A stretch of 64,000 bases of DNA from Struthio camelus (taxonomy: Eukaryota > Chordata > Aves > Struthioniformes > Struthionidae): positions 28,735,213-28,799,212 of the forward strand of contig NC_090943.1 of NCBI RefSeq assembly GCF_040807025.1, read 5' to 3'. The notes below the pieces were generated by a model. That model was not told the DNA's origin, did no database searches, and worked only from the letters and a program-made list of their open reading frames with translations. How positions within the stretch are numbered: position 1 is the first letter of the stretch; each line of letters starts with the position of its first letter. Below, piece after piece: positions 1 through 27,817 of this stretch. The position numbers and the translations under genes were made by a program.

Positions 1-2750
1 GAACAGAGCTAGATGATGTTTGTATGTCAGTGTACACGAATGTTTTTGCTGTTTTTGTTTGTTAGTTGTTTTTTTTTTTGAAAAGGCAGCTGTTGTGCTA
101 TGATTCTCATCTGCTTCAGGTATGCAAAAAGAATCGAGTTTTTACAAGACTTACTGCCCAGCCTTCCTTGGCAGCTTGCCAGTCCTTGACTCTCCCTGAT
201 AGTCAGAGGTGCTTGACCCTGAGCAACATGGGATCCTATACGTCAGCTCATCAAAGCAACTGCCACCTCTTGAAGCTGCTCCACCTTCACCTCCTGGCCC
301 ACATGCTGTTGAGTAGGAGGTGGGCAATGTTGTGTACTGATATTTGAGGATGAATTGGTTTCCACTTAAAGTGAGTGAAAGAAATCCCACTGTTGTCTGT
401 AGTGCAGAATCCAGCCCTACTGTAAGAAGGAGAAGGCTAATCATTAACTGTGTGTACGACCAACAAGTACCATTCTGGGTACCCTCACCACACTCAAAAT
501 CAGAAGGAAAAACTTGCACATATTCAGCTGTAGTTCTTTCTTTAAAAATCCATAATGCAGTCTGTACTGTTTGTTATAGCTGGAGTTAAAGGAAGGTTTG
601 CAAGAATAAAGTCATGTCTTAATTTTCTTAGTAGTGTATTTACAGAGCGAGAATATTGTCCTGTCAAAGAGAAAGCGAAACATGTTGTTGTTCTTCTTAG
701 GTGAGGCTTCTTGCCCTGCAATATCATCAAACTAAGCGATAGAGGGGCTGGACCCTTTTAGGAGCACTTCCCTCATTCCATGCTCTCCCTCACTTTAAAA
801 CCTCAGGAAAACTGTGCTGTGGTCCAAAACACTGAAAGAAATAGATGTTTGAAAAAAGTAGGCACATGTTTGATTAACTTATAAATTTTAGGCAGTTGAA
901 ACGGGCAAAGTGCACAAAGCAGTTAGATGTTTTTGGTTTAGTTTTGTTAAATTAATGATTGAGAATAACGAAATCAGTCTTTCTAGAAAGGAAAACGTTT
1001 AAGTGATGGGGTTTGTGGCTTGCTTCTTCTTTAAATAAATACGTATGGGTTTGTGTGTGTACATACCTATGTACATACACAGCTTTTCATAAGATTTACA
1101 CTGAGATTAGTAGCAGTGCGTATGTAGGTAACTGTGAGTTACAGGGCTGTAGGCACATAATCTACACATCAAAGGGTCCAGATACCATCAGGGAACTCAA
1201 AAGAGCTAAGCTAGCAATTGATCTCGCCAGTGTGCTCCCCCTTAGCTGTGCTGATAGCTTAACTCACCGTTTCCTTGTAATGATGTTCTATGTATTTTAG
1301 ATCACAAGATTTTAAATTTTTGTTAAAACCATATACAGAATTGTCCTCTGTATGTCTTTCTGCATGTTGTCCTCTTTTTTTTTTTTTTTTTGCAGGATTG
1401 ATTTATGAGAATGTTAGTATTTTAGGAAAATTTTCTTTATATATTTTGTAAACCTAACTTTGATTTCTGTTGGAGTTTTTATGAGCAGCTTATTATTGAG
1501 CAGGCTTGTAAGTGATGTTGGAAGTGACCTACCCAGTGATCGCATTTGACTGAAGGTCATTTGCAGGTTGCACAGGCGTTTTGGTTAACCTCCTGCAGGT
1601 ATTTTATTCTATTTTTTCCACCTATAAAACTGTTGCAATTTTTTTTTTCAGAGCTGTGACACCACAGGTAGGATATTGAGCCCTCTAATCCCTCTTCAAA
1701 AAATGTGTTTTCTGTCACTAACTGGTAGTGGGACTCATACTTTTGCTGTAGGCATTAGGTAATGCTCACAAGGTGTGTCCTAGTGAAAGGTTTGGTTTTA
1801 ATAGTGGGTGCTGCCCCTTTCTTTAGAAGTTTGGACTCTTGGGAACTAATCGTTTCATTTATGAAACCTGATTTTCTGTGTTGGGAAGGGTTTTTTTCCA
1901 GACTGGGGCAATGAGATGAGGAGGGCCAGCAGCCCAGGAGATCAGTCCGAGCTGAATAACCAAGAAGCCTTGGTCTGGTAACATCGGTGTCCATGACACC
2001 AGTGGAGGCAGGCTCAGGCCCCAGCAAAGGAGAGTCCAAAGGAAACAGGGATCACAGGGCACCTACTGTAAGGAATAAACAGACCACTCTAAAATGGGGA
2101 ATGCACAGTGACCCTCTTCTAACTATATATACTTTCCCTTATGCATTTGCCGTCTTAACTACTGCATATGTATTTTCTAGTCATGTTGCAATGGTAACTC
2201 ACTGGTAACTGAGAAATGTTACAGTTACACATATTGCTAGAAGACCAGGCAGCTAAAAGACTAAACTGCACTGTGCTCACTGTAAAAATTGGCTTCTTAC
2301 CTTGTTTCTTTTTATATGATAGGAAGAGGTCGTTGTGCTTCTTTTTTTTTTTTAAAGAGGTCAAATGTATATGAAATGCATGTTATCCTGAAGTTTTTGT
2401 TTGTACATCTTGGTGTCTAATCATCTGCATGGAAGACACAGTAGTGCCATGTCTGAGCTTGTTCTCTTGTGCTTGGTTAATATGAACTTCTCTAGACTGT
2501 TGAGTTTTCCCAGAAAACAACATTCTTTAATATCTAGTTATTTGGAGGCATTAAAATAAAAAAAAAATGATGGCCCTTTGTTTTATTACAGTTTAAATAC
2601 AAACAACAAAAGCCTTGTGGTTTGAAGTTAATTTGTTAGTGTAAATAAATTTCCTGCCAATGAGTATTATTGTTGTTAGACAACGAATGCAATAAAATGA
2701 GAAATTCTGAATCTTTATTAGAATTTGTATTGAGTCCTCACTCTTCTACT
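1..2750 (+). other. Non-coding, possible 3' UTR of PPP1R9A
   Basis: No coding region is recognisable on either strand. The plus strand is rich in T tracts (for example 1375-1391) and has several AATAAA motifs, the last clear one at 2691-2696 followed by a T/G-rich stretch. This is what a long plus-strand 3' UTR looks like. In human the plus-strand gene PPP1R9A precedes the paraoxonase genes, so its 3' end is the expected occupant. That assignment is inferred from gene order; no coding sequence of PPP1R9A is in the window. Confidence 0.3.
2691..2696 (+). terminator. Candidate poly(A) signal, plus strand
   Basis: AATAAA on the plus strand, followed within about 40 bases by T/G-rich sequence. 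It could end the transcript suggested for 1-2750. Other AATAAA motifs occur nearby (about 2552 and 2643), so the choice is uncertain. Confidence 0.25.
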
Positions 2751-4188
2751 CCTTCGTTGGTCATTCTAGAAGTAATAATACATTGTAAGCACGACTGGAC
2801 AGCCACTTCTGATTTTGGGGGGGGAGCCTTGCCCTACTTTTTCCTTCCTTCTACTTAGTGCTGAAGATTATTTTAATTGTAGCTGTTAGGCAAACTGGTG
2901 TGATACACAGAGCTCAGCTTTGATCCCTTTTACAACCTATTATTATGTAAAAAGACATAATAATTAAAAAAATAGAGCAAGGAAAGGGAATGGCCATTTT
3001 CTTAATGTGGGGATGAAATGTTCATAACTACTGCATGCTACAGGTTGATGTAAAAATAGGCTACCTTCACGTTGCTGTTAGTTAATGTTTGTTTGTGTTT
3101 TAAAGAGAACTGCATTAGTTTTGATATGTAGAACGTTTTATCATTTTATACTCAGGTAGAGATTACTGGTAATTGCAATGGCCATTGCATAGATTCAAAA
3201 TACAGCGGTGCTTCTGATGAAGACATTTAATAACATCTTTATTATATATTTTTTTAATTCTATTTTAGCAAAGCATTAAATTAGGGAGCAACAAAAGGCC
3301 CAGGCTCTCCAATTTGTCTAATCATTTCAGTGGATTTACATCTGGCAGAATCTAGGCCAAATATTCTTTACTGAACCTGGATGGGAAGCATCCATAACCC
3401 AGACTCTGTTTCCTCAACAGCTGCATCATAAATGCTATCTTCTACTAATATTGCCACCTTCTACTAATACTGCACCTGTGAGAAGATAAAAGAATCCTCA
3501 ATCCACACATAAGATGAAGCTTAATTAAATACAGCAATGCATTAAGACAGTTAAGTCTAAAATAAAGACTGGCACCATCTGTGCTAGCTAGACCCTTCCT
3601 TGTTGCTTGTGACAGTTGTCTCAGATAGATACCTGCAGTTCGATTTCTGGCATGCCAAAACTGCTGGGGCACGGCGACAGTGGCTCTTGGAAGAGAAAGC
3701 TGGTGAGTTATGAGGGCTGCCAGGCCAGATTCACTGCATCCAGGTTAACCTTGTAATTGGGAGGCCAGGCTTGAGGTCCGTCTTCCTCCACTGCTGTTCC
3801 TGCACTGAGGCTGCCGGTGTGATCTTCATCTAATGATTAAACAGTGAGGGGCAGGAGCTGTGCCCCAGCATTGCCTTTGCTACAAAATGCGTGCTTTTGC
3901 AGTCTTTCCTGCCCAGCGCTGCTTTAACGCACAGTGGCCCAGCTTCAATTCCTTCATCGCGCCTGAAAGGCTGGGACGCTGTGGGAAGGTGGCAATGGGC
4001 TTCAACCCTCCCTCCATCACATTAAAAGGAATTTAGTCCTACCTACTTGTCTTCGTCCTCTCAAAAGCTTTAGGAAAAGGTAAGGCCTGCCAGTGCATGC
4101 ACTTCCGTATACCAGCAGCCCACAAGCAATTTTTTCATTAATGTTTTTAAATTAAAAAAAAAGGGGGGGGCGGGGGGGAGAGAAAGAC
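2751..4188. other. Intergenic, nothing recognised
   Basis: AT-rich sequence with only short random open frames. No exon, repeat family or RNA gene was recognised on either strand. Confidence 0.5.
4159..4180. repeat. A-run followed by G-run (simple repeat)
   Basis: A run of A passes directly into two runs of G separated by one C, giving a purine-only tract. It is low-complexity sequence with no assigned role. Confidence 0.7.
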
Positions 4189-4238
4189 AAGCCAGTAACA
4201 AGTGAACACATTCAAGCCAGTCACAAATGAACACATTC
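4189..4238. repeat. 25-bp tandem duplication, two copies
   Basis: Copies at 4189-4213 and 4214-4238 share a unit starting AAGCCAGT and ending GAACACATTC, differing at two positions. The duplication directly abuts a minus-strand AATAAA. Confidence 0.85.
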
Positions 4239-4244
4239 TTTATT
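4239..4244 (-). terminator. Distal candidate poly(A) signal for PON2
   Basis: TTTATT on the plus strand reads AATAAA on the minus strand, about 3.2 kb past the PON2 stop codon. If used, it would give a long 3' UTR. Nearer candidates exist at 6456-6461 and 7371-7376, so this is one of three options. Confidence 0.25.
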
Positions 4245-6455
4245 TTCTGAATGGCCAGAAACAATTTAAAAAGTGGGAGAAGTTTGACAAAAACCCAACA
4301 ACTTGTAGATTTACTCATCAGAAGGTTACTGGAAAATGTAAAATTAAATTTTCCATCCGTTACTTTTAACAATGCTGAGGCAAACACTGATTATTACACT
4401 TACACAACCACAAAGGAAACCGGTCAGTGTTTTAGCTGTCTCGCTACCATGCCTTTAAGATGTTAACTCTTTAGAATATGGCACTTCATTTCAGAACAAA
4501 TAGTGTCACAAGCCTAAAATAATTATTAAAAAATGCTACCACACAAGCTTTTTAGCTAATCACAAATAAATTAATATCCCAGCCTCCCTATATTTTGAGA
4601 ACTTCCCTCAGAACAATGTTAGAATATTTGCTACGTAAGCTCTGAAAACGGGGTGTTCCTCAGTACTGAAAATGGCTCACAGCTTCCTCTAGGAAAGCAG
4701 GCTGCTTCCCAGGGAAGGTGAAGAAAATGCCCTGTAGGGAGAGAAGTTGCTAGGGAAGAAGAAACAAAGTCAGAGTTACTGTAAATTACATTCTTGAGTC
4801 CATGGTACAGTGGACTGATACCAAAGCCAAGTCTGGCAAAGGGAGGAGACAAAAGCCAGCCTTATGCGGGGCCAGCTCTGTACTACTGCAGGGAAGGGTT
4901 CGCTCAGCTGGCTACATGCTGTTGGTTAGCAAAAAGCTCGTGTCTGTGCGCCAAATGCACGAGTCCCTGGTCACCCAAGCCTCCCAAGGCAGACAGCAAG
5001 CCTTGGGACGTGCTGGGCAAACAGCTGGGTCCCCAAATTCAGCTACAGCCATTTCTGGAGAGGAGCAAAGACCACAGGTTCTGCAGAGACCAACTCATGC
5101 CCAAGAGACGAGGCAGTTTGCTTAGCTAGCTTCACTGCTAAAGCTCAGGTTTCCCCTGCTAGCCATCACTAGACCCTTGCAGCATGTGCTGTTTGCATAC
5201 CAAACACCACGAATCCAGGCAACTGCTCTTGCTGCAGGGCTGGGAAGCCCCGGCGTGAGGCAGGGCACAGCAGCAAGCCACCACGCTGGCCTGGCGGCAG
5301 CAGCCCTGTGCTCACGCCCCACACAACGTCTTGCACTCAGCAGCATGCCTTAGACAAGAGCCTCTCTGCTGGCTAAGCCTGCAGCAGACGTCCTCGGGGC
5401 GCACCAGGCAATGCAGTACCACCCAGGGCAGCTCTGCGGAGGACAGGGAACAGCACTCCCATAAGCCCAATCCTGAGCGCAGCCTCTGCGCTCTGTAGCG
5501 TTGCCCTGCTTGCCTCCAAGAAGGAACAGCAACTCCATGGGTTATGTTTATAGCAGGGGGTGAAAGGTATTAGGTTGACTGTCTTGGCAAGGAAAAGCAC
5601 AGGAGCCAGGAGCTGTCAGCACCCAGCCGTACTGCTCACGGCCACGGCCTACCCAACTCTCATCCCACAGCAGCGCTTCCTCTCAGCCAGGACTGCAAAA
5701 CCCGAAGACAGGCAAAGGCTAGCTCATACACTGGGTCCCACCTTGGTGTTGGGGGTGCTACAGACCAGATTATTTGCACTATCATCTCAGAAGAGGTCCC
5801 ATGTTTTGGGCCTACTGACCTCCCCGCACAGCGCTCGCCAGCTCGGCGGCAGCGGCGGCGGCTGGTGGGGAAGCAGGCTGCAGCAGGCAACAGCAAAGCC
5901 AGACTAGCAAGGAGCACCCAGGGACTAGCTCTTTCAGCGCCTGAGTCTGCACTTGCATGCCCAGCCTGCCTTTTCTTCTCCACGCAGCGGTGCAAGAATA
6001 GCAGCGAGGAAATACCCTCCCGAATCAGCTGAGGGCTGCACTAGCTCTGCAACACAGCGGGTTTCACAGCCTGCCTCCCCAGAAGGAGAAACTACCGGCA
6101 CGTGGGGCACTCTGGCTGGTAAAACTGGTCAGAGGCTGAGCCGAGCCGGCAAGGAGCGACGGCACCAGCACTCGCAGGAAGCGCAGCAACACCCCCGGCG
6201 CCAGAGCAGGCACGGGTCATACAGCACCGTTTGCTGCAAGTCAACATCTTGCACGAAACCGGAACAGGGGTCTGCGGCGGGAGGACAGAAAGAGCCGCAG
6301 GGACTGCCCTGCAGTGAGGACACCCATCCTCATGAAGGAGGCACTCGCTCCACAGGCACAAAATTAAGTGTAGTTAAAGCAGAGGTTCCTGCAAGACCAG
6401 CGTCATGCTGTGAAGCACAACCCTGACTTCCAACTTGGAAGGACACTTAAGTCAG

Positions 6456-6461
6456 TTTATT
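6456..6461 (-). terminator. Intermediate candidate poly(A) signal for PON2
   Basis: AATAAA on the minus strand, about 1.0 kb past the PON2 stop codon. Its use cannot be judged from sequence alone. Confidence 0.3.
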
Positions 6462-7370
6462 GGCAGTGATACTAACTGACGCCATTGTAAAAATAACATT
6501 TGATGGAAACCTGGATAGGTCTTTTAACGCTATACAATACAGTGTTACCAGTAACTCCCTAGGCATAAAGGTGACGTGAATTAGACGCTTTCTGCACAGA
6601 AACACAGCTGCAATCAGCTCCATACAGAGTTGAAATTAGACACTGAAGGCGCATGAACCACACGCGCAGGTAGTCACTGCAGCAAAGCACCCACAGACGT
6701 TCCCCTTGCTGCAACAGAGCACAATAATTGCTAATACGCTTTTCACTGAAGATATTCGGGAGGTGCTTCCCACCCCTCAAGATAAAAAGGCTTTTTTAAA
6801 CTCCCTTTGGAAGACTTATTCAGAAATCATTCCCAAAATGATTCTTCCTCTTCAGAAAGGTTTATGAAACTAAACTAACATCTTTAATCTTTTAAAACAC
6901 TTAAATGTAAGCTATTTTAATGGCTTTAAAAGGGGAGAGAAAAGAAATGGGACTGAAATAACATTAATTCTCCTTCCACTGTGTCCTGCAGCGTTAAGGG
7001 AAGCTGGCAGGAAGGTTTAGAAAAAGAACCCCTGGCACAATCCTTGGGAAAGCCCAAGCATCAGAGACAGGAAAGGGCATCAGACGTGCAGTTAGCAATT
7101 CTCATGTAGAAAACCAATTTTCTCCAAGAAAAAAAAAAAAGCAGAGATCCAGTCACAGTGGATAATTCCAAGTCTGACAGTTTCAGCTATTTGTAATCGC
7201 AATTTGAACTTCAAGTTTACCCTTTGTTTCTGACAGTGGGTCATCCACCTTAAAGAAAGAAGCTCTAATGTCTCACCTTAAATTCTATTATTTCCTTTAC
7301 TATTGCATAAAACTCTCATTTCCCTTTTGGAGAGGAAGGCTAAAATACATTTCCATGGCTCTGGTTAACG

Positions 7371-7376
7371 TTTATT
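7371..7376 (-). terminator. Proximal candidate poly(A) signal for PON2
   Basis: AATAAA on the minus strand, 95 bases past the PON2 stop codon. It would give a very short 3' UTR. Confidence 0.3.
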
Positions 7377-7470
7377 GGAAGAGTCTTGTAATTAGCAAAT
7401 TTAGCAGAAACTAAGTGAGTTCGCATGGAATTAAACCCTTTCCGCTGCAACAAATCTCACCTGAACCAGG

Positions 7471-22984
<15,514 letters not shown>

Positions 22985-23350
22985 GGCCGCTCCGCGCTCC
23001 GCCGCGCCGCGCCGCCCAGCTCCGCTCCCGGCGGCGCCTGCAGCCCGCCCCGGCCCGCCCCGGCGGCCGGCCCCGCTCCGCGCCCAGGGGCGGGCGCGGC
23101 CCCGCGGACGCGCCCCGGCAGGCGCTGCCCGGCCGGCGGGAGGCGGGAGGCGGGAGGCTCGTCCCAGCCCCGCCGCGCTGCCGCCCGCCCGCGGCCCGTT
23201 CCTGCGGGAGGGCCGCGGGCGCCGTCGGGGCGCGCCCCGCACAGCGCGCTGCCCGCCTCGGCCCCTGCCTCGCCCTCCCTCCGCAGCGCGCCTTTTCCGC
23301 ACAGTGAAGCCCCTCGCCTTCGAGTCCCACCTTTCGCCCTGTCCTGAATG

Positions 23351-24026
23351 AGAGGAAACCGCTAAAAAAAAACCGCTCTTCTCCTGCTCTCGTTGCCCTC
23401 CAGGCTGAGCAGAGGCTCCGCGCTCACTAGCGCTTCAGGTTAAGGGACCCAGGGAAGAGGTGAAATGCAGATCGTTATTGCTGCCTTTTATGGCAACAAT
23501 AGGCAAATATTTATGAAAATATTTCTTCCCCCTGCTTTTCAAATTTTCGCTTTCTGGTCCTTGATTACTCTGAAATTAGAGGTAGCTTTCTTTGCCAGTG
23601 CATACAAATCTCACTCTAATAAACTCTGCTTTAACACTAGAAGTATGTGGTGGGATGCATAGGCAGCAGTGTTTAAAGTTTAGGATACTGGGATGACAAA
23701 ACAAATAGCCAAGGGCTTTCCCTTCTCTGTTTATGATCTAACTCTGAAAAACATATCTCATGGCATAGACAAGATTGTGACTGCACTGCACCTTGTTTTT
23801 ACTGTATTTTGCAGTAGTGTAAAAGGACTTGCAAAAGAATGATTTCTGATCTCATCCAGCTCAGTGCCATTCGTTGGCATAGTATTTTCCATTTATTTAT
23901 TTATAGCACACTTTGATACAGGACATACTACTTACTGTCTGGGTCTCATTTTTGGCACATAGTGGGTGCAATTCGTCTGGCAAAATGTAGATGTCTGTGG
24001 AGGAGATGCAGACATCAGACTTGGTC
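23351..24026. other. Intergenic, nothing recognised
   Basis: AT-rich flank upstream of PON2 with only short chance open frames. Confidence 0.5.
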
Positions 24027-24310
24027 ATAAGATCATAAGAGTGGTCATATTGTGTCAGACCAAGGGTTTGTCTAGCCCAACAGCTGGTCTTCAAAAGAAG
24101 ATGCTTTGGAAAGAGTAACAAGAAAGGGAGCAAACTGGATAAATCCCCTGAGTTTCTCTCCCAACTTGCAGCTATTTTCAGCTCAGCTTGATGTTATTTC
24201 TACCTATGTAGTATCTCTTAAGAGATCTACCCATCTGTCAAATACTTTCCGGTCTTCCCTTGAAGTGAAAAACTCATTTACCTTATTCTTTGCTAATGTC
24301 GAGGCATGTA
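24027..24310 (-). mobile_element. Old CR1-type LINE 3' fragment
   Basis: On the plus strand the stretch opens with two copies of an octamer-like unit (CATAAGAT, CATAAGAG), then TCATATTGTGTCAGACCAAG, TCTAGCCCA and GGTCTTC. These align in order with the reverse complement of the 3' end of reptile/bird CR1 elements, whose tail is a short tandem repeat. The element therefore points to the minus strand. Similarity fades after about 300 bases. It is well diverged and non-coding. The match is from memory of the CR1 consensus, not a search. Confidence 0.7.
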
Positions 24311-25659
24311 GGCATCCTGTATAGTCAGAGCAGGTAAACAGTCTGCTCTGAGGTAGCAATTCACATGAAAAACATCTAAAACAGATCAAGAAATCTTCCC
24401 TAAAAAGTATCCGTTTCTCTGCATTCATTGTAAAGGGAGCCGTTCAAGTGGAAGAATCTACTCTGTAGGTGCCTGGAGGCAGATGTAGTGAATCTCCCCT
24501 GACGTCTCTGCTCATCAAGTTGTCCTGGAGTGAAGGAAGAGCCTGGCTGTCTGGGCAGCTTTCGTCCTGAGCACAGTCCCGGCCAGCCTTGGGTCTGCTG
24601 GCAACACTGTCAGCGTGTGCTGCGGCTTCCCCTCTCTAGTACCCCATGGGCCTGTCAAGTTGCTGGAGCAAGGCTAGAGAACGTGTTTCTGCTCTTTGGT
24701 CTCTAATAAACCTCCCTGAGCTCTTGACCTTCGGCACACTCCTGGGAGCAACCTCTTTCTACCTAATATAATAATTAAAAACAGGAAAGAGTCGTGTGCA
24801 CGTTATCAGCTGTAGGATTTCAGTCAGGTGAGGCGTGACAAGCCTGGGAGTGGAGGAACGACCAGACAAGGGAGACAGGAAAAGTCTTAGTCCAGTTTAA
24901 TCGTGTAGACTCCTCTACAGTCAAAGAAAGGAGAGAGGCACCTGTAAACACATCCAAGGGTGGGTTCAATCATTTTGCAAGAAGCACAGGTCAAGTAGGA
25001 TGAGCAGCACGCTGTGAGTGCCTAGGCTTGCTTGCTTTCTCTCCCCTTTCGATAGAGGGAAGCTAGATGCCAAAAGGTAGTGTTTACATGGCTAAAGGTA
25101 ACGGGAGTAAATTCTGCTCCTAAAAACTTTAGAAGTCTCAAACATTTCACTTGTTAAATATATGCCCTTTACATCTGCTTTTCTATCATATATCATCTTT
25201 TTTGATAAAATACAGAAGATCAGTACATACAGATCTTGATTTCACAACAAACCATTTCAGAACACATCATGCCCAAGTCATTAATGAAACAATGTGTTAC
25301 TAAACCAACTTTTAAGAAGCTAAAACTCTCTTTTTATCCAGATTTTGCTCTCACTTTACCAATATTATTCCAAAGTAAATTCACTGATATCTGTATAGCT
25401 GAAGTACTTACAATGGATTTACAGTAAAGAATAAAGGTCAGAATAGGACTCCAAAGCACTCTGGGTGGGGGGAGGGGGAGGTCATCTGACTAAATACAGA
25501 AGCCTACAGTGTAGACGTGAGAACCTTAACTATACCGTCAAGACTACATAAGAATGCATCATCTCAAATGACTAACAATTTAGAATGTCACTTAATGCAC
25601 TGGCTGACTGTTAGGTGGAAGAGGCTTACAAAAATGCTGAGGATTAAATCATTATTGCA
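24311..25659. other. Intergenic, nothing recognised
   Basis: No exon or repeat family was recognised on either strand. Confidence 0.5.
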
Positions 25660-27500
25660 CTGACTATAGTGCATGCTTATGCAATATAGGAACAATTCTG
25701 GTTGGATCTCAACAGCATCACAAAGACAGTTCAGTGAAACACCTGACTCATCATTGATGAGGTCACCAAGTTTGGAAAACATCCTACACTTGGGTAGTAT
25801 CAATAAGAAGAACCAAGGTAAAATCCTCCCAACTGTGTGTGCTGAAAACTTGATGATCATTACCAGCAATGTCCCGTTAATTGTCTGGCACAAGACGAAC
25901 TGGCCGCATCTGGGATCCAAGCACAAGCGGCTCACTGCTTTTGCCACTGTGTTGCAACCGAACATTTGCAATGTCAGAATTGCCCAAGCTGGGAGAACCC
26001 TGAGGACAGATCTGATCTGCAATGAGTGAGGAATCAGACAGCACTTGCTGTCCGAGAGTTGCTCTGCAAACAGTGAATCAAATACAGGAGATGACATAAG
26101 GACACAAAGACAAGGCAGATGTGAGGAAGCAACCAGAGGCTAGCCTCGATGCTGCCACAGCTCCACTGCAGAAACAGAGGGTAGATGTCCAATCAGTGTG
26201 GGAAGTCTCAAAGATGCTGCACTGAGTTCTTAAAATGAACTCATCAGTTGTGCCGAATGCGGACATCAGGGCTGGGTTAATGAAAAGGATAGATCCATCA
26301 CATTTCTGTTGACATCCATGCAGGTGCTGCGCCAGCTTCAGGTAAAAATAAAAATTGGCAAGTAAGAAAGCTGCTTACCATAAAACCAGGCAGAAAGCAC
26401 AGCAAAGCCTGGGCTTTGCATCCTGCAGGATACAGGGCCAGAATGAGGGAAAGCGCTTCAGAAGCTGCAGACCGTAAAGATTATAAGAATTTCTGCAAAG
26501 GCTGTGGCCCTGTAACAACTTTAACCCTGGTAGTCAATCAAAATGAAATTGCAGATTGTGCACTCCAAGATCCCAGGAATTCAATAAGCCCTGCATCCTT
26601 CAGCTCGGATGGAGTTAAAAGCGCTTTCGAGCTCCCCATTCAAGAGCAGGGAGCAGGGAGATTCCTACAGCTATCTAGCAGCTGCCACAGGGCAAGGCAA
26701 AGTCCCTAGTCATACCCCACTGATACCTGAAAACAGAGTCACCATCTGGTTATAAAACTGATATTTATCATGATGCCTAATAAGGACATGGTCCCTCAGG
26801 AGGTTCAAGAATACAGAGGCAGATTGCCTTTTGCACACAAAAAGGTAAATACTCCTGCTGTGACACCAAGATACATTGATTTGCTCAACTGCTGAGAAAA
26901 ATCCCTTCCAAGGTAATACCAACGGATCTGTTACTGAGGGCATTGAAAAGACTCTTGCCGAAGCACAGTCTGGCTCTCAGCCTAGTCTTAGTTCAAAGAG
27001 AGCAGAGAAAGGGTCTCCACCTGGCCATTGCAGAGCCAACCAAAGCCTCCAGCTCTGTCTGCCATGGGCAGCGCAGAGGCATCCGCATAGATTTGGATGC
27101 CCAAATAAGTTTGTGAACCTCTTTTGCTTCTTTTGTGGCAGTGTGGGATAATGTAAAGCTTCTCCATGAGGACAGAATGTCAAAGCCTGTCACTATCAAA
27201 AAGAGCCCCAAGCAAGGCTGTGTCCTGGCACAACTCTTATTTACCATCTTTTTTGCAGCAGCGCTTCTTGCTGCATTTGGAAATAACAGCGAAAGGAGCT
27301 GCTTGAATTATTTTATAGGTAGTGGAGTTGCTAAACTGGAGAGATGCCAGGCTAAATCAAAAGTCAGCGAGCTGCTCTGAGGCACTCTGCCCTTGGCTGC
27401 TGACAGTGTGCTGGGTGTGCAGAATCTTACTGATGGCTTTGATTGCACTGCCGTGGTTCAGCGTGGTCACCCACACAAAGCAAATAATGCTGCCCCTTTT
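25660..27500 (+). mobile_element. Decayed non-LTR retrotransposon (EN + RT remnants)
   Basis: Plus-strand translations in shifting frames give, in the correct order, blocks of a non-LTR polyprotein. From about 25,780 to 26,030 comes an apurinic-endonuclease C-terminal part (CAENL, KTNW, SKHKRL, a degraded TDH end). From about 26,350 to 26,500 is the linker (SKKAAY in one frame, then ADRKDYKNF and GP in another). At about 26,790 is VPQEVQEYRG, resembling the start of the RT domain. At 26,960-26,985 is AEAQSGS (RT block, usual form PESQCGFR). Near 27,090 is FGCPNKF. At about 27,205-27,260 is PKQGCVLAQLLFTIFF (usual form KQGCVLAPTLF). Near 27,340 is RCQAKSKVSELL and near 27,395 a weak LAADS in place of the catalytic FADD. 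The copy has many stops and frameshifts and cannot be active. The same endonuclease type is annotated in databases as craniofacial development protein 2-like. The family looks RTE-like, but the exact clade needs a search. Confidence 0.8.
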
Positions 27501-27800
27501 CCAGGCAAGAGCATGCTGAGCTAGTAGTGTGCCTTAGCAATACAGCACTTAAGTCTTGCAGGTGAAATTCTGCGCTCTTGGCAGCAAGCTGCCTCAAACA
27601 CTGTGACTGATAACGGTCATGCAGAGGAGGGAGAAGACCAGTGCAGCTTTTGAAAGATTAAAGCCATGTGTCTGTAGTGAAAGGGGCGCCTGACTTCAAA
27701 TACAAGCAAAGGTGAGCCGTATTCCTTTCATCATCACTCTTGTGTCATCACGTGGAGAGTCTCAGCCTGTTCTATGTGCATGACTTTCAGGTGCTTGCTG

Positions 27801-27817
27801 GTAAAAAAAAAAAAAAA
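27801..27817. repeat. Poly(A) tract
   Basis: Seventeen-base A run about 300 bases after the last recognisable retroelement block. It could be a remnant tail, but the link is not shown. Confidence 0.7.

Larger units (their letters stand above)
4245..7470 (-). other. Downstream flank / possible 3' UTR of PON2
   Basis: No protein gene was recognised. The middle part (about 4.8-6.4 kb) is more GC-rich than its surroundings and contains several overlapping open frames of 60-157 codons on both strands, none similar to a family I know. Three minus-strand AATAAA motifs are spaced through the stretch, so part of it is probably PON2 3' UTR, the length depending on which signal is used. Confidence 0.4.

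Noticed and set aside
25588-26097. 169-codon minus-strand frame as a gene
   Set aside because: It is the antisense of the retrotransposon endonuclease remnant on the plus strand and has no family match itself.
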